Shown: piece after piece, positions 36,118 through 49,620 of the stretch
Layout: each line of letters begins with the position of its first letter
Numbering within the stretch: the stretch's first letter is position 1
Source of the DNA: Luscinia megarhynchos
Lineage: Eukaryota > Chordata > Aves > Passeriformes > Turdidae
DNA: 64,000 nucleotides
Reading direction: 5' to 3'
NCBI GenBank assembly: GCA_034336665.1
Contig: CM067566.1
Coordinates: 23,962,330 to 24,026,329, forward strand
The notes under the pieces: generated by a model
The model's database searches: none
What the model was told of the DNA's origin: nothing
What the model saw: the letters and a program-made list of their open reading frames with translations, nothing else
Position numbers and translations under genes: made by a program

Positions 36118-38677
36118 CAGTCACATGACATTTAAAAAGATGCATCAATGTAAAATGCAGTTTCTCTTTGTTACTTTTGTTGCTCAAGACTAGTAGTTTG
36201 TGTTACAAAAACAATACATTAAAAATATAAACCTGCAAATGCTCAAGAATGGAGGAAATATATTAATTTTAAAGTCTGTACTGCAGCTGAGGTGTAGAGA
36301 TTTCCTTTTAAAACTACTAAATTGTATGTATACGAGAAATAAACTCTCTGCATTCATTTGTGGGATATGGAAAGATGAGTTAGAGAATCAGCAGAGTCAA
36401 CTATCTACATTATTGGTCCTCACATGAGGGTTTTTTTCATGCTTGAGCTCCTGTTTTAATTTGGGTTTAGGAAAAGGTACCAAATTAATTAACAGCAGCA
36501 TAATACATCCCTTAAAGATAGGGGGTAGGTTGAATACTTCCATAGAAGTCATTCCCAGGACAACAATTGCTGCTAATAAACCTTGAGCTAAAGAAACCTG
36601 ATAATTACCATGGCAGAGCAATTTCTTTCCACTAGGGAATTATTTATACCTCCTGTCTGATCTGTGACCATCACAGAAGTAAAAACAGAAAATATAGATA
36701 CTGAAACTTCTTACAAGTTTTTCCTACAAGTTTCTGTTCTGGAATATAAACAGCTATCCCAGGATATCCTGATATATATCCAGGATTTCTGCCCATTTCT
36801 TATAGTATTTAAAAGGAAAAAGTGAGAGTTGTATTTATAAGTTGCTCAGATCCCTAAAAGGGCTTCTGGACTTTTAGAACTCAAATGTTAGAGACCATCC
36901 TCTGCAAAAGGATAACATTTTGAAACCTACCACTAGATTATTAATAGCAACAGACTAATTAGAGCTATAACAATTAAATATCCTTTATCAGGCCCTATTA
37001 ACTGTTAGCATTGGGAAGCCACCAGGTGAAACAGCCCCTGACAAAATCTTTTGTATTTCTCTGAAGAGATTCTTCTGTATTTTAAAAATAATCTGAAGGA
37101 GCATAAGAAGAGTCAGGTTAAACTTGTAAATGAACAGTCTCTCTTTCTTTATAGTTAGGATATCACTGGGTCTTCTATAAAGTTACCAGACCTTTTCTGC
37201 CCTTAGAATATGCTAAGGTAGCCTATCCACCAGACTTCAGCTGATTTCAGCTACCACATTCACTGTAGTGCTTTCTTACTAGTTTTCACCAAAGTAATTT
37301 TTATATTACATATTTAATTTACTTTGAAGGCTGGCTGGGCTAATACAATGTTTTGGTTTTAATGGTTAGAGGCTCTAAGTCCCATCGATCTTATGAATTA
37401 ATAATTTCAAGCCTTCTGCTCACACTTTAATTCACATTGAAAGGTAAGAATGCTTTTTGAACCTTAAATAAGTGTACAGCTGCTTTCCTTTTTGATTGCA
37501 TTGTATTCAGAGCAGCTGTACCACCACAGAATATCCCTAGGCACAATGGGAAGCTTTTTCCCCTCATTACTCAGAAAATATGTACATGTTCACTTCTGAC
37601 AGGTTGTACTACATAAACCATACAGTTTCAAATCATCTGACAGGCAATCTAACAACTACCATAGCAGGACCATGTGCCAGTTCTCAGGAATACCAATATT
37701 TACTGTCTCTTCAAAAATCTCTCTCAGTGTGTAGAGAATGAGCAGCAGCATAAAAGCTTTCAATTGCTGTCTGTCCGAATTTTCCACTCCATTTTTATTC
37801 CAGAGGCAGTGACCTAGCAGTAATGAATGGTTAACAGACATTATGGCAGGCAAAGCTGACAACTTACAGCTTTGAGTTTTACTTTGGAAATAAAAGTAAA
37901 TAATTTTAAAAAATATTTCTCCCCCCTTTTTTTTGAGTATCACAGGAAACAAGTCAGCTGTTCCTGAGCCATCTCCCAGAAACTGTCAGGTCCACTGCTC
38001 CATCTCCTCTGCCAGGAGTTCCCATGGCAACATCTTCAGCTGAAGTAAAAGGAATTACAGATAGATTTTTTTTTTCCCCTGGCTCCCTCCTTCCCCTCCT
38101 TTCTGTGCCAGTTCAGAAAAAGTATTGCTCTCTAATCTTTGGGGCACTGAGAATTGCCATTGAGCCACCCAGCTACATTTGCTCTGTTTGTTGCATTTGA
38201 AAAGTCTGTCCTAGTTCCCTTCTGTCTCTTGGGTGTCTGATTTAAGACATCAAACAAGAAAAAAAAGGTGAGAGACACTTTCAAGAGTGGAAGTTCTTGT
38301 TGGGGGGAAGATGCTAGCCCAGAGCTGTCTTCAGTTCTGGTGCTTGAAAAACACCAGCATGTTAAAGAGTTTTTTTCTTCTTTAATTTGACTGCAACTTT
38401 CCAAGGAGTGTGGCTATAATCCTTAAAGATAAGACATCACACATGAACTGTGGCATCTAGAACCACGACTGCAGAATATTTGCAGATGCTCAGATTTGTG
38501 CTCTTATGAGATTGGTGGCTGCTTTGGCCACATTTGGAAACTGATAAAGGCTTATAACCATAACAATTGTCTGTGAGAAAATAACCTAGACTGAGGTGAA
38601 TTTTTTAGAAAATTTTGCAAAAAATATAATCAAGCTGTCACTCAAGAATTAATTAACTTTTTTTTTTTTTTTTTCAG
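36118..38677. other. non-coding DNA, no gene seen
   Basis: No recognised repeat or exon lies here. The interval includes a T-rich and C-rich stretch around 38,066-38,110 and ends in a run of 17 T at 38,658-38,674, which forms the polypyrimidine part of a possible splice acceptor. Confidence 0.55.
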
Positions 38678-38713
38678 CATGCAGGCCTACTGGAAAGAAA
38701 AGCACAGTGGCAG
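38678..38713 (+). other. possible 36-nt microexon
   Basis: A run of 17 T followed by CAG gives a strong-looking 3' splice site. Thirty-six bases later comes CAG|GTGTAT, an acceptable 5' splice site. The interval is a multiple of three and has open frames (for example HAGLLERKAQWQ). Poly-T runs followed by CAG arise often in AT-rich DNA, so this is only a candidate. Confidence 0.15.
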
Positions 38714-41700
38714 GTGTATAACATCCAACTCTTGCTCAGGTTGTAGCTCCAGTGAGAGAACAAATGCTGAGTGCTCTGGCACAAAAATGGGGCAAGTTGT
38801 TTATGCTGGCCCTGCTGTGGTGAAATCAGTGAGCATCCTTTGCAAACACAATTAGCTTTGAAGAGAACACATATCCAAGAAAAACACATTCATGGCCTGG
38901 ACATCAGGGAGAGGACCAAAGCCATCCATGCCTGTGGTGTGAGAACAGAAAATTATCCTTTCTCTTGTTTTGGCTGAAGGTGTTGTTCAGTCCTGCAGTG
39001 CACTTAAGATTTCTGCTCTGCCCCTGGGCCAGGGTTCAAAGTGGCATTTGAAGATGAGAGGACAGATAGCCAAGGCTTATGTGTGGAGATGCTTAAGACA
39101 GGATCTGTCCTTCAGAGAGCTGAATGTGCTCCCAGGTTCCTGCAATGGGGACAACACCAGGGACCATATTTTGCCCAATCTCTGTGCTAAGAATGAGGAT
39201 GATTCAGGCTTATGTTTCTAAGAAGTCGGTTACTTAGATGGAAGGTTATGCAAGAAGTAGGTTGTAACCCTGACATCAATTCCTGAGACACAGAGTATCA
39301 TCATTACTGTACCTTCCTGCTCTGAAATGTGTCTCAGGGGTGGTGTTTCAGGAAGCTGTTTTCATCATCCCTTTTGGGTGCTCAGATGTAACTCCCACAT
39401 CCCCCACAGACTGTGTGTAATATAGGGATGCCAGCAACCACCTTTGCTGATCTCAGCCTCAAACTGGCATGAATCCAAGCACACATATCAGTTTTAAATT
39501 GCTGGCCTACAAAGCAATTTAAGATGACAGATCCCTGAAAAGATAAAGAATTAATTTTTTAATATATATTAGAAATTGCCAAAAAAATATATAATCAGAG
39601 TGGTAGCATCTACAAGAGAGACTGCATTAATGGCTCATATTAATAATTTTTGTAGAAAGTTTAATACTTTCAACTTAAGAGTATATCTGAAATGGGACTG
39701 CAGGAATTGTATGAAATAAATTAATTTGTTGGGGTTTTTTGTTTGAGTTTGGTTTTTTTTGTTTGTTTTTTTTTGTTTGCTTGTTTAAGAACTCTTCCTG
39801 AAACATTTGTGAGATTTGAGATTGCTTTTATCCCTAGAAAAAAGCTTCTGCCATCATATCATTTACTACCTCAATGGATAGCATGCCTCTTCTCCTCTTT
39901 CCCACTCTAAACCCAGTGAGAACCTGGCTTGGAGGCAAGCCTACAGCAAATAACACACTCCAGAGCCCTAAGCTGAATCCTGGAACTCTGTGAGCAGAAT
40001 TTCTCTACCACTGATACAGAGAATGGATAATTTTTTTTGTAAAATAAATGAAAATTGCTACTGATTTAAATTTGTTTCAGAAATTCTGAAATAAGTAGGA
40101 ATATTTGAGATTTTTCTTGAAATAGAAGCATTCAATAAATGAAATGTGTATATCCAGTGCATACCACAGCTTAGCTGTTTATGTTCTGTGTACTTATGAT
40201 CACTAATAATCTTAAATTCAGAATGTTCCTTTCTTCAAAGAGTGAAAAAACTCTATAGTCCAAGTTTTGTTCTTGGTTTAAAAAAAAGGTGATTCTGTGT
40301 CCCTGCCCTGATCATGCTTTAAGCATCTTAAAAATGTCCCTTGTTTCTTTAATTCCATTTCCTTGCTGGGCAAATTAATTGTGCCTTCAAAATCCTGTAC
40401 AGTTGTTTTTGTACTACTGGTCAGGCTTTGTCTTTTAACCTAATTATCAAGTAAAAACTTGGTATAGTCTCTCATGGCAAAGAGTTTGTTTTTTAATTAG
40501 TGAAGAAGCCTGTCACCTGACAAACAGTTTCACTGGTGAAGGGTCTCCTCTGCCCTCCATTGACTCAACATTCTGTCTGTTCCCCTTCCAGTTAAAGAGA
40601 GATCTTGGAACCACACAGCACATGGAGGTTTCCCCTTCCCTTGACAAATGTTCTGGAACAAAGACCTGCTGTGGGAAGAAGATTAAAAAATAATAATGCT
40701 ATGGTAAAACAGATGCTAGCAGTGCAATAGAGATCCCATGTACTCTAGACCACCAATAATAATGATGTATGTCTGTATGATAGGGACATCCCACCATCCT
40801 ATGTCAAACACTCTGCTTGTCTCATAGTGCATATAATTGAAATTTTGTTTCCCCCATATAGCTCACTTGAAGTTCTTATATTATTCATGTATGAGCACTA
40901 ACTGGAATGAATAAAACACTTTCACACAGTAATAAAACTAATGAATCGTGCAGTGAGGTTTAGGTACAAGATCTTAGGCATGCTAACAAGTTAACTGTGT
41001 GTCAGCTGTTTCACAAGAAGTGTGCAAAAATTACAGTTAACAGCCTATACAAATTTAATCCTTTTTTACAGATTCCTGTAGAATATGTTAATAGAACTTT
41101 TTCAATAAAAACTATTTGATAGACTTTTTTTTCTTTAAAAACATATTTTCAACTTCTTTTTGAAGGAAACTCTAAAATTATTCTAATTTTTAAAATTTCT
41201 TTGAGTATTATCTTGAATTTCCTTAAGTAGCATTTTAATAGGAATTTCTTTTCTTACTAGTGTTAGTAAATACAGCATTTCCAGAGCAAGTATATTGCTC
41301 TTTCCAACACCTGGCCCCTGCTTCTGAATGTAACCTGCTGCATTCCTGTTCCCTTTGGTTTATTTTGAAGAGTATGGCCTTAAACATTTTCTGTTTTCAA
41401 TAAAGGCAGTCCTGTATTTTCTCTCATATGATAATCTCAGTTTTAAGATCTCTCTGTATATAACCTGCAATGCATTTGGTGGCATCAAGGATTGAGGTTT
41501 AATTTTCTATAGCATGTTACAGGGAATTTATGTGGTGAATTAATCCAAATGCTGATGAACAGATTTTATCCATCCTGTTATTAAATAGAAACAGTCCTTT
41601 TAAACCTTAATTGCCAGTGCTTTAAATTAATTAAAATAAAAAAACTGACAGTGATTTATTAACAAAGACTCTTTATATAACTGCAGAAAATGTAGACATA

Positions 41701-42735
41701 CAGTGGGGGCATAAAAGGAACATCACACTAACAGGTCAAGAAAAATAGGTCATAATTGCATTTTTGCTAGTGATATTTTTATACTTATGTGAAACAAAAA
41801 AGCTTCCTATTTTTTTTATTATTTGTAACCTTTTTTTTTCTCCAAAAGAAGAGTTAAATGAACATTAACCTTTACTGTTAGTTTTGATTCCTGGAGAAAA
41901 TGATAAGTGAAGTGTTTATTTTCTTTTCTAAAATTTATGTCTGGGGTATTTTCTACTTGTAGATTTACAATGCTTCATGTCTTTTTCAGGTTTTACTGCA
42001 ACAGCTTAATATTTTATGCAGCTGAATCTTGTGTACTGCTACTTTTATTCTTCCTCTTTGAAATTATTAAAGGTTTTATCATTATTACATACCTCTGGGC
42101 TTGCTCCAAGGCCTGTAGTTACCAACTGAAATATTCTCTTTTACAAATATATTTCTTCATGCTGCAAATTGATTCTTCAAGCATGAAAAATCATGTGGCT
42201 GAAACAAACTATGCAGATTCTTGAGTACCTTTAAAATCAAAACCAAAACATAATAATCTGTGTCTGGTTTGTGCCATGCAAAGTAGATCAGAAATTCATT
42301 TCACAGTGAGAATATTATAAGATTAATGTATACAGAGATGATAGTAAGGCCATGCTAGTTTTAGTGCCCAATTCATTTATTCTACTCATGGAATTTTGGC
42401 TGGTTTAATCCTCTTCCTGGCCCTGGGTTTTGGTGAGTGAGGGATGTGTTTCTTCAGCTGTCCTCTTGCCTTTATTTTCCCCATACACCTGGAATACACC
42501 AAGTGATTTAGGCCTCTAATAAAAGGGTGTGATCAGGCTGCTTGTAAAACACTTTTACTTTTGTTATCACTATTTTTCCATAACTATGCTAGAGAGGCAT
42601 ATTTGCTCTTAGGGGCTTGATTCATGAAGGTGGTATACATTAAATACATGGCTTTCCCACAGATACACATGCAGTGTCTAACAGACTTTTTCCAAGCTCT
42701 CAAAAATTTAAAGTTTTATGTATCTTTTTGAATAG
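38714..42735. other. non-coding DNA, no gene seen
   Basis: A less AT-rich part at 38,714-39,230 gives short open frames on both strands, none recognised. A T/G-rich tract lies at 39.7 kb. A pyrimidine tract ending CCCCTTCCAG near 40,590 resembles a splice acceptor but has no persuasive exon after it. The 105-codon frame at 41,907-42,224 is Phe/Leu-rich and looks like chance. Confidence 0.5.
39729..39786. repeat. T/G-rich (TTTG-like) simple repeat
   Basis: GGGGTTTTTTGTTTGAG continues into TTTTTTTTGTTTG words, an imperfect T-rich array with G interruptions. It could be the reverse complement of an A-rich retroposon tail, but no element body adjoins it. Confidence 0.75.
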
Positions 42736-42798
42736 GTACTAACGTGGTATTGCATCAGCACTAAAATTCGGAGGTTTTTGGCAGACAAAAAATTGCAA
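42736..42798 (+). CDS. candidate 63-nt coding exon, unknown protein
   Basis: The segment is preceded by a T-rich tract ending TTGAATAG and followed by CAA|GTGAGT, a strong 5' splice site match. It is exactly 21 codons, open from edge to edge, starting VLTWYC and ending LADKKLQ, with a basic STKIRRF centre. It contains two CpG dinucleotides in 63 bases where CpG is otherwise scarce, which can reflect constraint. Against it, I recognise no protein family, the acceptor tract is only moderate, and no neighbouring exon with the same quality was found. Confidence 0.25.
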
Positions 42799-45700
42799 GT
42801 GAGTATGCCTAAACTTTTAATTCTTTAAAGACAGGGGCAATCTACTGTATTTCTTGTATGATGTCTAGTAGAGTATTGTCTTTGTGTCTTGTGTGTGACT
42901 GAAGATGTCAACAGCTCTCATGTTAGAAATCAGTAATTGTAAATGTAGACTTAAAAGTGTATTGGAAAAGTATTGCAAGCCTGCAGTCTTACATCAAGGA
43001 ATATAAAGAAAAAACATGGAATTAAGACTTTTGTATTCTCATATTTATTATGAATTCTTAATATTCTAGTTCTTGTCATTTTATAATAAAATGAAATAAC
43101 TTTTAAAAAACAGTAAGGAGCGTTTTTAAGATCTGCAAGTCTCTTCTCACAAAAGAAATGGTTAAATGTCCTGAAGTGATATTATGAAGTATAATCAGGC
43201 ATTTGCTTTTTAGAGTGAAATCTGAAAATATGGCTTTCAGAGAAAAAAAGAAAACAGCACATACACTATGTGACCCTTGCTCTCCTCACTGATAGGCAAA
43301 ATAAACTTCTAAATCTTGTTGCTAAAATGCTATTTATTTCCTACAGTCATCTCCATAAAAAAGAGTGTGCCTCTGCTACCAATCTATGTCTCAGCATGAG
43401 CAAAGGATTACTTGGAAAAATATATTTTTAAAAGTTGCTAAAAAGACCTATTTAACAGTTATCTGTGGTGTTGGGATGAGCCTGCCATGTTCAGAGCCAA
43501 AAAAGTAAGATATGAGGAGGAAAAAAGTGCCATGCTACAAAAAGCATTTAAAAGTCAACATGAGTGAAGATATGTGTTGGGTACTCTGTGGCACATGGGT
43601 AAACAAGGGACTGACATCTACCAGAAAGGTGAAGAGATACTAACAATATTCTCTCTGGGATCTATTTAATATAATGGCTTTTATTAAACAGAGATGGGAA
43701 AAATATTGTTGAAAATGCAAACCCTTTCAACAGTGTCATGAAGGAATATTCAAGTGCTAAAATTTTAAGGATGATGTTTACTTGCCTGTTGCATGCAGGT
43801 GCAATTCCCTCAACACTAAAGATAATTAATGATAGGAGTTAACAGCAGAACAGGCCCCTGGAAGAATTGTAGATTTTAGCTGGTGAAGTGAAAATTACTT
43901 AATTCTCAACTCACTGGAGACAGTGGGCTATGTCAAATGATGTTGATTCATTGTCTCTAATACCTATTAGTAATGTTTTTTAATGGCAAACTTACAAAAG
44001 ACTAAATGAATTGCTTTCTTGATGCAGTAATATCTTTCATTAGCAATAAACAGCTGATATTGCTTGAGACAGAAGCAATAATTTTTAACAAGTGAAAGCA
44101 TTTTACAATACTGTGGAATTTTAGCTGTGTAATTTAACTTAGGTAGATAATTACTCTATTAAATTGTTAGAAATAAGCCATGTGAGAATGAGTTACAGAT
44201 TTCAGACATGGATTCATTCAGACCTGAATGAAAGTGCTGAAATGAAGATAAATCCCAAACTGCAGGAAAAGAAGTTGTGCAGCACTGCATGTGTGCTTAT
44301 TTTGGGATATTTAGCAAAATCATAATTTAAAAAGGGGTTTGGAAACTTGTTGCTTTCTGATACAAATACTGGAGATGGTATGGAGAGAAATTACTCAGGC
44401 TATGAAGGTCCCATTTCTAATGCTGTCACTAATTGTTCTTAATAAATCTCTTGTCTGAATTCTTTCCTTTCTGTGATATTCATATACCACTTGTAGTACA
44501 ATGCAATGATATTAAAACCATTCACAACCAATAGTGCTGTCTGTTGCTGGAAACAGATGAACACCAGTAAAGATGCCCATCATCTGAGTATGATCTGAGC
44601 ATACTGAAATCCCTCAGCTTGTGAAGACCCCTACCCTCTCCATAAAAAGTCCAAGTGAACCATAAAAGGTGTCAGTATTTATTAAAACTACATCCACAGA
44701 TTTGGGTACAATATTTTTTCCAGGGGCCTATTTCCCAGAGGCCTCTATAGGATGTTACTCAGGGTGGTAAGCACACACATATCAATATATACAAATGCAG
44801 GCACAGCCCCACCTGTGCTCTTGCACATACATGGGCCCTGCAGTATTTAACAAGTCCACTGAAATAAATGCTACTGAATGCATCTGTAGCTGAGCAGTCT
44901 TTAGCAAGTCAGCCTTCCAATTTGTCCTTACCACTTTTTAAACATATCTTATTTTACTTTTTGCAGCAATTGTTTACCTTTCTTCACCTTTAATAATCAT
45001 TATTATCTTTTGCTGACAACTTATTTAAGCTTTAGAAAGAGCAGTTTCCTGAGATATGTTAGTTGATCTTTCTACCCTCAATGAGGTAATATTAGCAGTA
45101 ATTGATATTTCTAAGGGTTTCTCTTTTTCTGCATCAAAGAGTGTTTCCCATATATGGATATGCACAGAATTTACTTCTAATGTCACAGAATTCAGCTTAG
45201 CACTCTATTATGAAAGGAAGATGGTTAGATGTCTCTTTTACTGCACAGCCAAGGTAGGTACCACACATGCCTAGGCAACAAAGGGTCCCTGTATCATTGC
45301 AAAGCAGCTCCTAACAGTAGTTTACAATTAAAAACTGTCTACCAGTGCTTTAAATGCAGGTCTCAATTTCCTCCTTCAATCAGCTCGTGTTCTGCTATTC
45401 ACACAGTTTGTGTTCGTGTGTCTGTAGAAGCACTTCAAATTGTGTGGAGCCCAAAATATGTAAAACTGTAAAGTGAATGAGCAGTTAAAAGGAAATATTT
45501 TCACTCACCTTTTGATATAAATGCATATTATACAACAGTGTCCCAAACAAATAAATTCAGTGTTAATTCAGATGTTGATGTGATTTCTACATGTCATTTC
45601 AAAAAATGTTGAAATGAATCAGGTTGCAGTGACAAAAGCTTGACTAAATTAATCTGAGCACATTAGGGAAAAAGTATCCATGGCTACTTGGCCTGAAACA

Positions 45701-46179
45701 GACAAAGTTAATTTCCTTCATGTATTCCTCCATAGGTTTTGGCATGCAAAATTTAAAACTTGTGGTAATAAGGGTCCTTTTCTGCTGGAAAAGCATTACT
45801 ATGAAAATGAAGTTTTTGCCAGCTTTAACACCAGTCTTTCAAAAGCCTGAGATAACTGGATTTCCTACTGGAAATCCTTCTAAAGATTCCTGAAGCTGAT
45901 GAAGTTTATTGTAGATTTGGTTATTAACATGTTAATAATTCAGGTGCTTTTAAAGTTTGTAAAATTTAGTCCCAACCATTATGCAAAAAATACATGCCAA
46001 AGTTGTGGTGCTTGTGTGTCCTGTGTATTGCACAGTTTGTTGGAAAACTATCAGTGAAATGAAAAAAAATGCCCAAAACTTTCTCTGCATAGCACAATAA
46101 CGATTAGAAAAACGAGTTAATTTTCTAATTTGGAGGTAAGAGCTATTCTAATCAAAAGGTGATGAGAGAAACATGAACT
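42799..46179. other. AT-rich non-coding DNA, no gene seen
   Basis: No recognised element occurs here. Frames at 45,056-45,471 on the plus strand overlap in different registers and have chance-like composition. Confidence 0.6.
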
Positions 46180-46620
46180 TTCCCAAAAGACAATAACTGT
46201 CTCATGAAAAGCCAGCCAGCCAGAGAAATTCTGCATATTCCAGCTTGGTCTGGCATGAGTTATTCAGCTCCTGCTTTGTCTCTGAGAGGGAGAGATGGTT
46301 TTGCAAATTAAAACCATAGCCTCCAGCCTACTGGGACCAATCAGCTAATTTGTGTTTAAAATGTTGCAAGAAATTGAATTAAATACCCAGTATCCTAGCA
46401 AGCACATTTAATACTGTCAAAGAGCTATTTTTAGCCCTCGAGGCATGTAATTACCAGCTCTGGTCCATAAGGGAATCTCATCCTGAGAGATTTTCATTAT
46501 ATTTCAGAAGGATCCTCTCTGCTAATGGTAGTGGATACATCCTAAGCAACGCTCACCTTCTTGCCAATGGGATATTGAGGTTTCCAAGGAGTGGAAATTC
46601 ATACCACTGACATGGGAAAA
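46180..46620. promoter_or_regulatory. possible non-coding regulatory element
   Basis: This segment stands out from its surroundings by balanced composition and dense transcription-factor-like words: CCAATCAG (CCAAT type) near 46,337, a perfect MEF2 consensus CTATTTTTAG at 46,425-46,434, and TGCAAATTAAAAC near 46,303. It has no long coding frame and matches no repeat I know. That profile fits an ancient conserved enhancer, but conservation cannot be judged from one sequence, and each motif alone is common. Confidence 0.25.
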
Positions 46621-49189
46621 CCCATTTATACCAGAATACTGTTATATTACTGTTGCAGCTACTTGTTATTTGTGCTTTCTTAATAGTAAGAAAAATAAAT
46701 AACATAGAATGCTCTACCATGAATAAGACTCAAGCAATAAAAAACTCGATCCAGCTCTGTCAGTCATTCAATTCTTCACAGTATCATTGTGTCTGGCTTA
46801 TTAATGAAATGAATTTTTGTTTGAGAATGGCTGCTTCCCCATAAAGTTGTGAAAATATGCTAAAAGCAGTACAGTAGACCCTTTTCCCAAGACAACTATT
46901 GCTATAATTTATTTCTTCAACGTCAAGGTGAGGAAAGGAGAGGTTTTTTACACTGTTATTGTGAAATACTTTCCATATTTTAAGAAGATGGTCTGGTTTA
47001 AACATAAATAATTTTCCTCTATTGATTTTTTTTTCAATTGTATAATTCATGGATAGCACAACTCTCCAGGTCCAAAATTTACAGCTGACACCTGCTTTAA
47101 TTTTCTTCCTACTTCCCTGATCAAAAGTACCATGACAAACGAGGTTGATGAAAACACTTATGAGCATTTTTAAATACAAAATTTCACTAATAAATGAAAG
47201 TTACTTAACATATTTAACAATGCTTAATTATCAATGTGGCAATCAAGCTAATATTCTGAGCCCATCTTTTAAACCGTGATTTGTGTAATTAAAAAGAAAT
47301 ATTGAAATAATATTTTTTCTTCCACCAATAGTGAAGTTTTTTCCTATCATGCAAAATCAATTTACTTTCTCCCAGTAGTACCACAATGTATTTTGCCTTC
47401 AATGCCTGCACTTAAATAATTTGCCTCATTTAGCACTAAAAAGACAGGGAAGATCAGGAATAAAAAGAGGAAACGTGAAGTCCAGTATGATACAGCTGAG
47501 CACTTAAGATCAAATTATTTCAAGTGATATATATCCAATCTGGTGTCAATATACAGGAAAGTATAATCCAAAGCATAATAAACCTTGCATATCTGCACAC
47601 TTCTGAATGAATACCCTTATGATGTTACTGATTCTAGCAGTAATAATTTTGCATTAGAGGAATTGCTTTCCACTATACCTTCAGGCAATATTTATCCTCA
47701 GCTGTACACAAACACAGAGTTTTGAAGAACTGCTTAGGACAGCCACCCTGCTGAGCATCCCCAGTTATCAGAAGAGCAGAATAGTCTGGTTTAAGATTAA
47801 AAACCATCATGGTAGTACTCTTTCACCTATTTAGTAACAAACCATGAAGAGTAATCTTAAATATATTTAAAGTCTAATTAATTTAGTGTCACCGAAACTC
47901 AGGCTGAGAAAGTATTTTGAAACAGATGCATTACAAGCACAGAGCCATAGATGAAAAACTCCTGACAGTGCCCTGAGAGTAATTTTATGACATCAGTGGA
48001 ATTAAGGACCTACAGTCACCAGCTGGTAACATGCACAGCTCTTCTCTTCTCATGCATCTGACACAAGCAGAGGACACACCACTGAGGTTGAGAAAGATGA
48101 AAATATATGGAAGTACAAAGGAAGATGAAGTATAATTCCATTAAAAAATGCCTTCAAGGTCATAGATCATTAAATTACCCTATTCTATCTCCTTGCTTTT
48201 TAAAAGTAATTAATGCTAGTCAGTTATATGTGTGTGGGAAATATCAGTTTGTTTTTATATGACAGCAACAGCTTTGCTGTCAAGAAAATCCATCTATGCA
48301 AATAGATATTATTAGGCTGGTTTTTTTTACAGTCATGTTTGCCATTGTTTCTTCTTAATTCTGTTCCTTCTAATTTAATATTGCATTGAATGCATGCTAT
48401 TTCTTTGTCTAAAAAAACCCAAAAACACAATTAGTGTATCTGAATGGCAGGATAGCATTTCTTAGCCTGAGAATGATAAATACATTGTTGCTAGGAAACA
48501 GTTTCCAAAGACAAATTTTTTGAAGGACAGCAATTATATAGATTTTAAAAATGTCCTGACTACAATCTCAAAGCAATGCAAAAACAAAAAGTTCCCTTAT
48601 GAGATCAGAAGGGGAAAGATGGAGAGGCTCTGTAGGCAGAGACAGCTAGTTAGTAATCTTACTAGATAACTCTTTTTTTACATATCCTTGTTTTATCCTC
48701 TTCCTATACTATGTAAAACATACCTTTCTGTGACTATAATTCAAGCAGTATTCAAGCATGATTGTAGCTCCCACTTTTCAGGATTATAACCTGATCTTTA
48801 AAATCACTGTTCATAAGAATAAAAACCAGTTAGCTCAGAAATGAGCACAGTATGACTCTTCCTCAAAAGTACTGGTTTGCATATTTGACTATATTTTAAT
48901 TGATGTATTTATATATATATGTTTGTAGATAAAGATTGGATAAATCTATTTGGAAAGTCTCATTAATGTGCCATCATGGCAACCTCAGTAAAAGCTGGGT
49001 GAGCTGACAGCTGCACTGAAATTATTGACACTAGAAATGTTTCTGCACGGCCCAGCTGCCAAATATGTGAGATTTTTATTTCCTAAAGTGTCTTTTAGGT
49101 GAAGCTGATTTGAGAGGACCAAATGCTATTGTTCCTGAACTTGCACCTCTGCAGGATATTCTATGTAGTTTTCCTTCTTGGGCATAATT
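46621..49189. other. AT-rich non-coding DNA, no gene seen
   Basis: The 131-codon minus-strand frame at 46,784-47,179 is the longest outside repeats but is basic, Ile/Lys/Phe-rich and unrecognised, with no splice context that adds support. An (AT)n run of about 14 bases lies near 48,911. Confidence 0.55.
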
Positions 49190-49620
49190 TCAGAGAATTC
49201 ACAGTTCTGCCCCTGGTCGCAGAGACCCTCTTGTCCAGTCTGGGATCTCCCCCCAGTGTGGGCTCCAGGCAAGGTGAAACCCCCACATATTCCCCAGGGA
49301 ATGTCACAGACAGCTCACAGCCTCTACACTGAGCAGTGCAGAGCAGACCCTTCCCCTGTGCCCTGTGTTCTTTTCACAGCAATCCCTTGCAGACACCTTC
49401 ACTGCCAGGCTGTCCTTTGCTCTGAGACACCTTCTGTAATAACACCCAGGCTGCATTTCAGAGGCATCTGTAAGAAAAACCCAAACCTGCTCCATCTGCT
49501 GCCCCTGTTCTGTTTCAGGGACTGTATTTTGCAGCAGCTGTTTTCTGATGAGAGGTTCAGGCACAGCCATGGGAGGCAATTAGACCCTTGAACACCTGCA
49601 ATGGCCATGGCCACTAGAGG
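49190..49620. other. GC-richer block of unknown origin
   Basis: Composition rises sharply compared with both flanks, with C-rich words such as GATCTCCCCCCAGTGTGGGC and CCCTTCCCCTGTGCCCTG. Frames are open on both strands (137 codons plus, 91 codons minus) but none encodes a protein I recognise. A degraded LTR or internal piece of an endogenous retrovirus is my first guess, since most GC-rich islands in this window are mobile elements; an old retrocopy is the alternative. Confidence 0.4.

Noticed and set aside
40570..40692. Terminal exon after the CCCCTTCCAG acceptor near 40,590
   Set aside because: The open frame after it is short with unremarkable residues and no poly-A signal in a proper place; acceptor-like tracts are common in this DNA.
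41907..42224. 105-codon plus-strand frame with hydrophobic runs
   Set aside because: T-rich DNA yields Phe/Leu runs that mimic membrane segments; nothing else supports a protein.
46784..47179. 131-codon minus-strand frame
   Set aside because: Composition follows base content (Lys, Ile, Phe, Asn), no family is recognised and there is no splice or start context; kept only as a length outlier.
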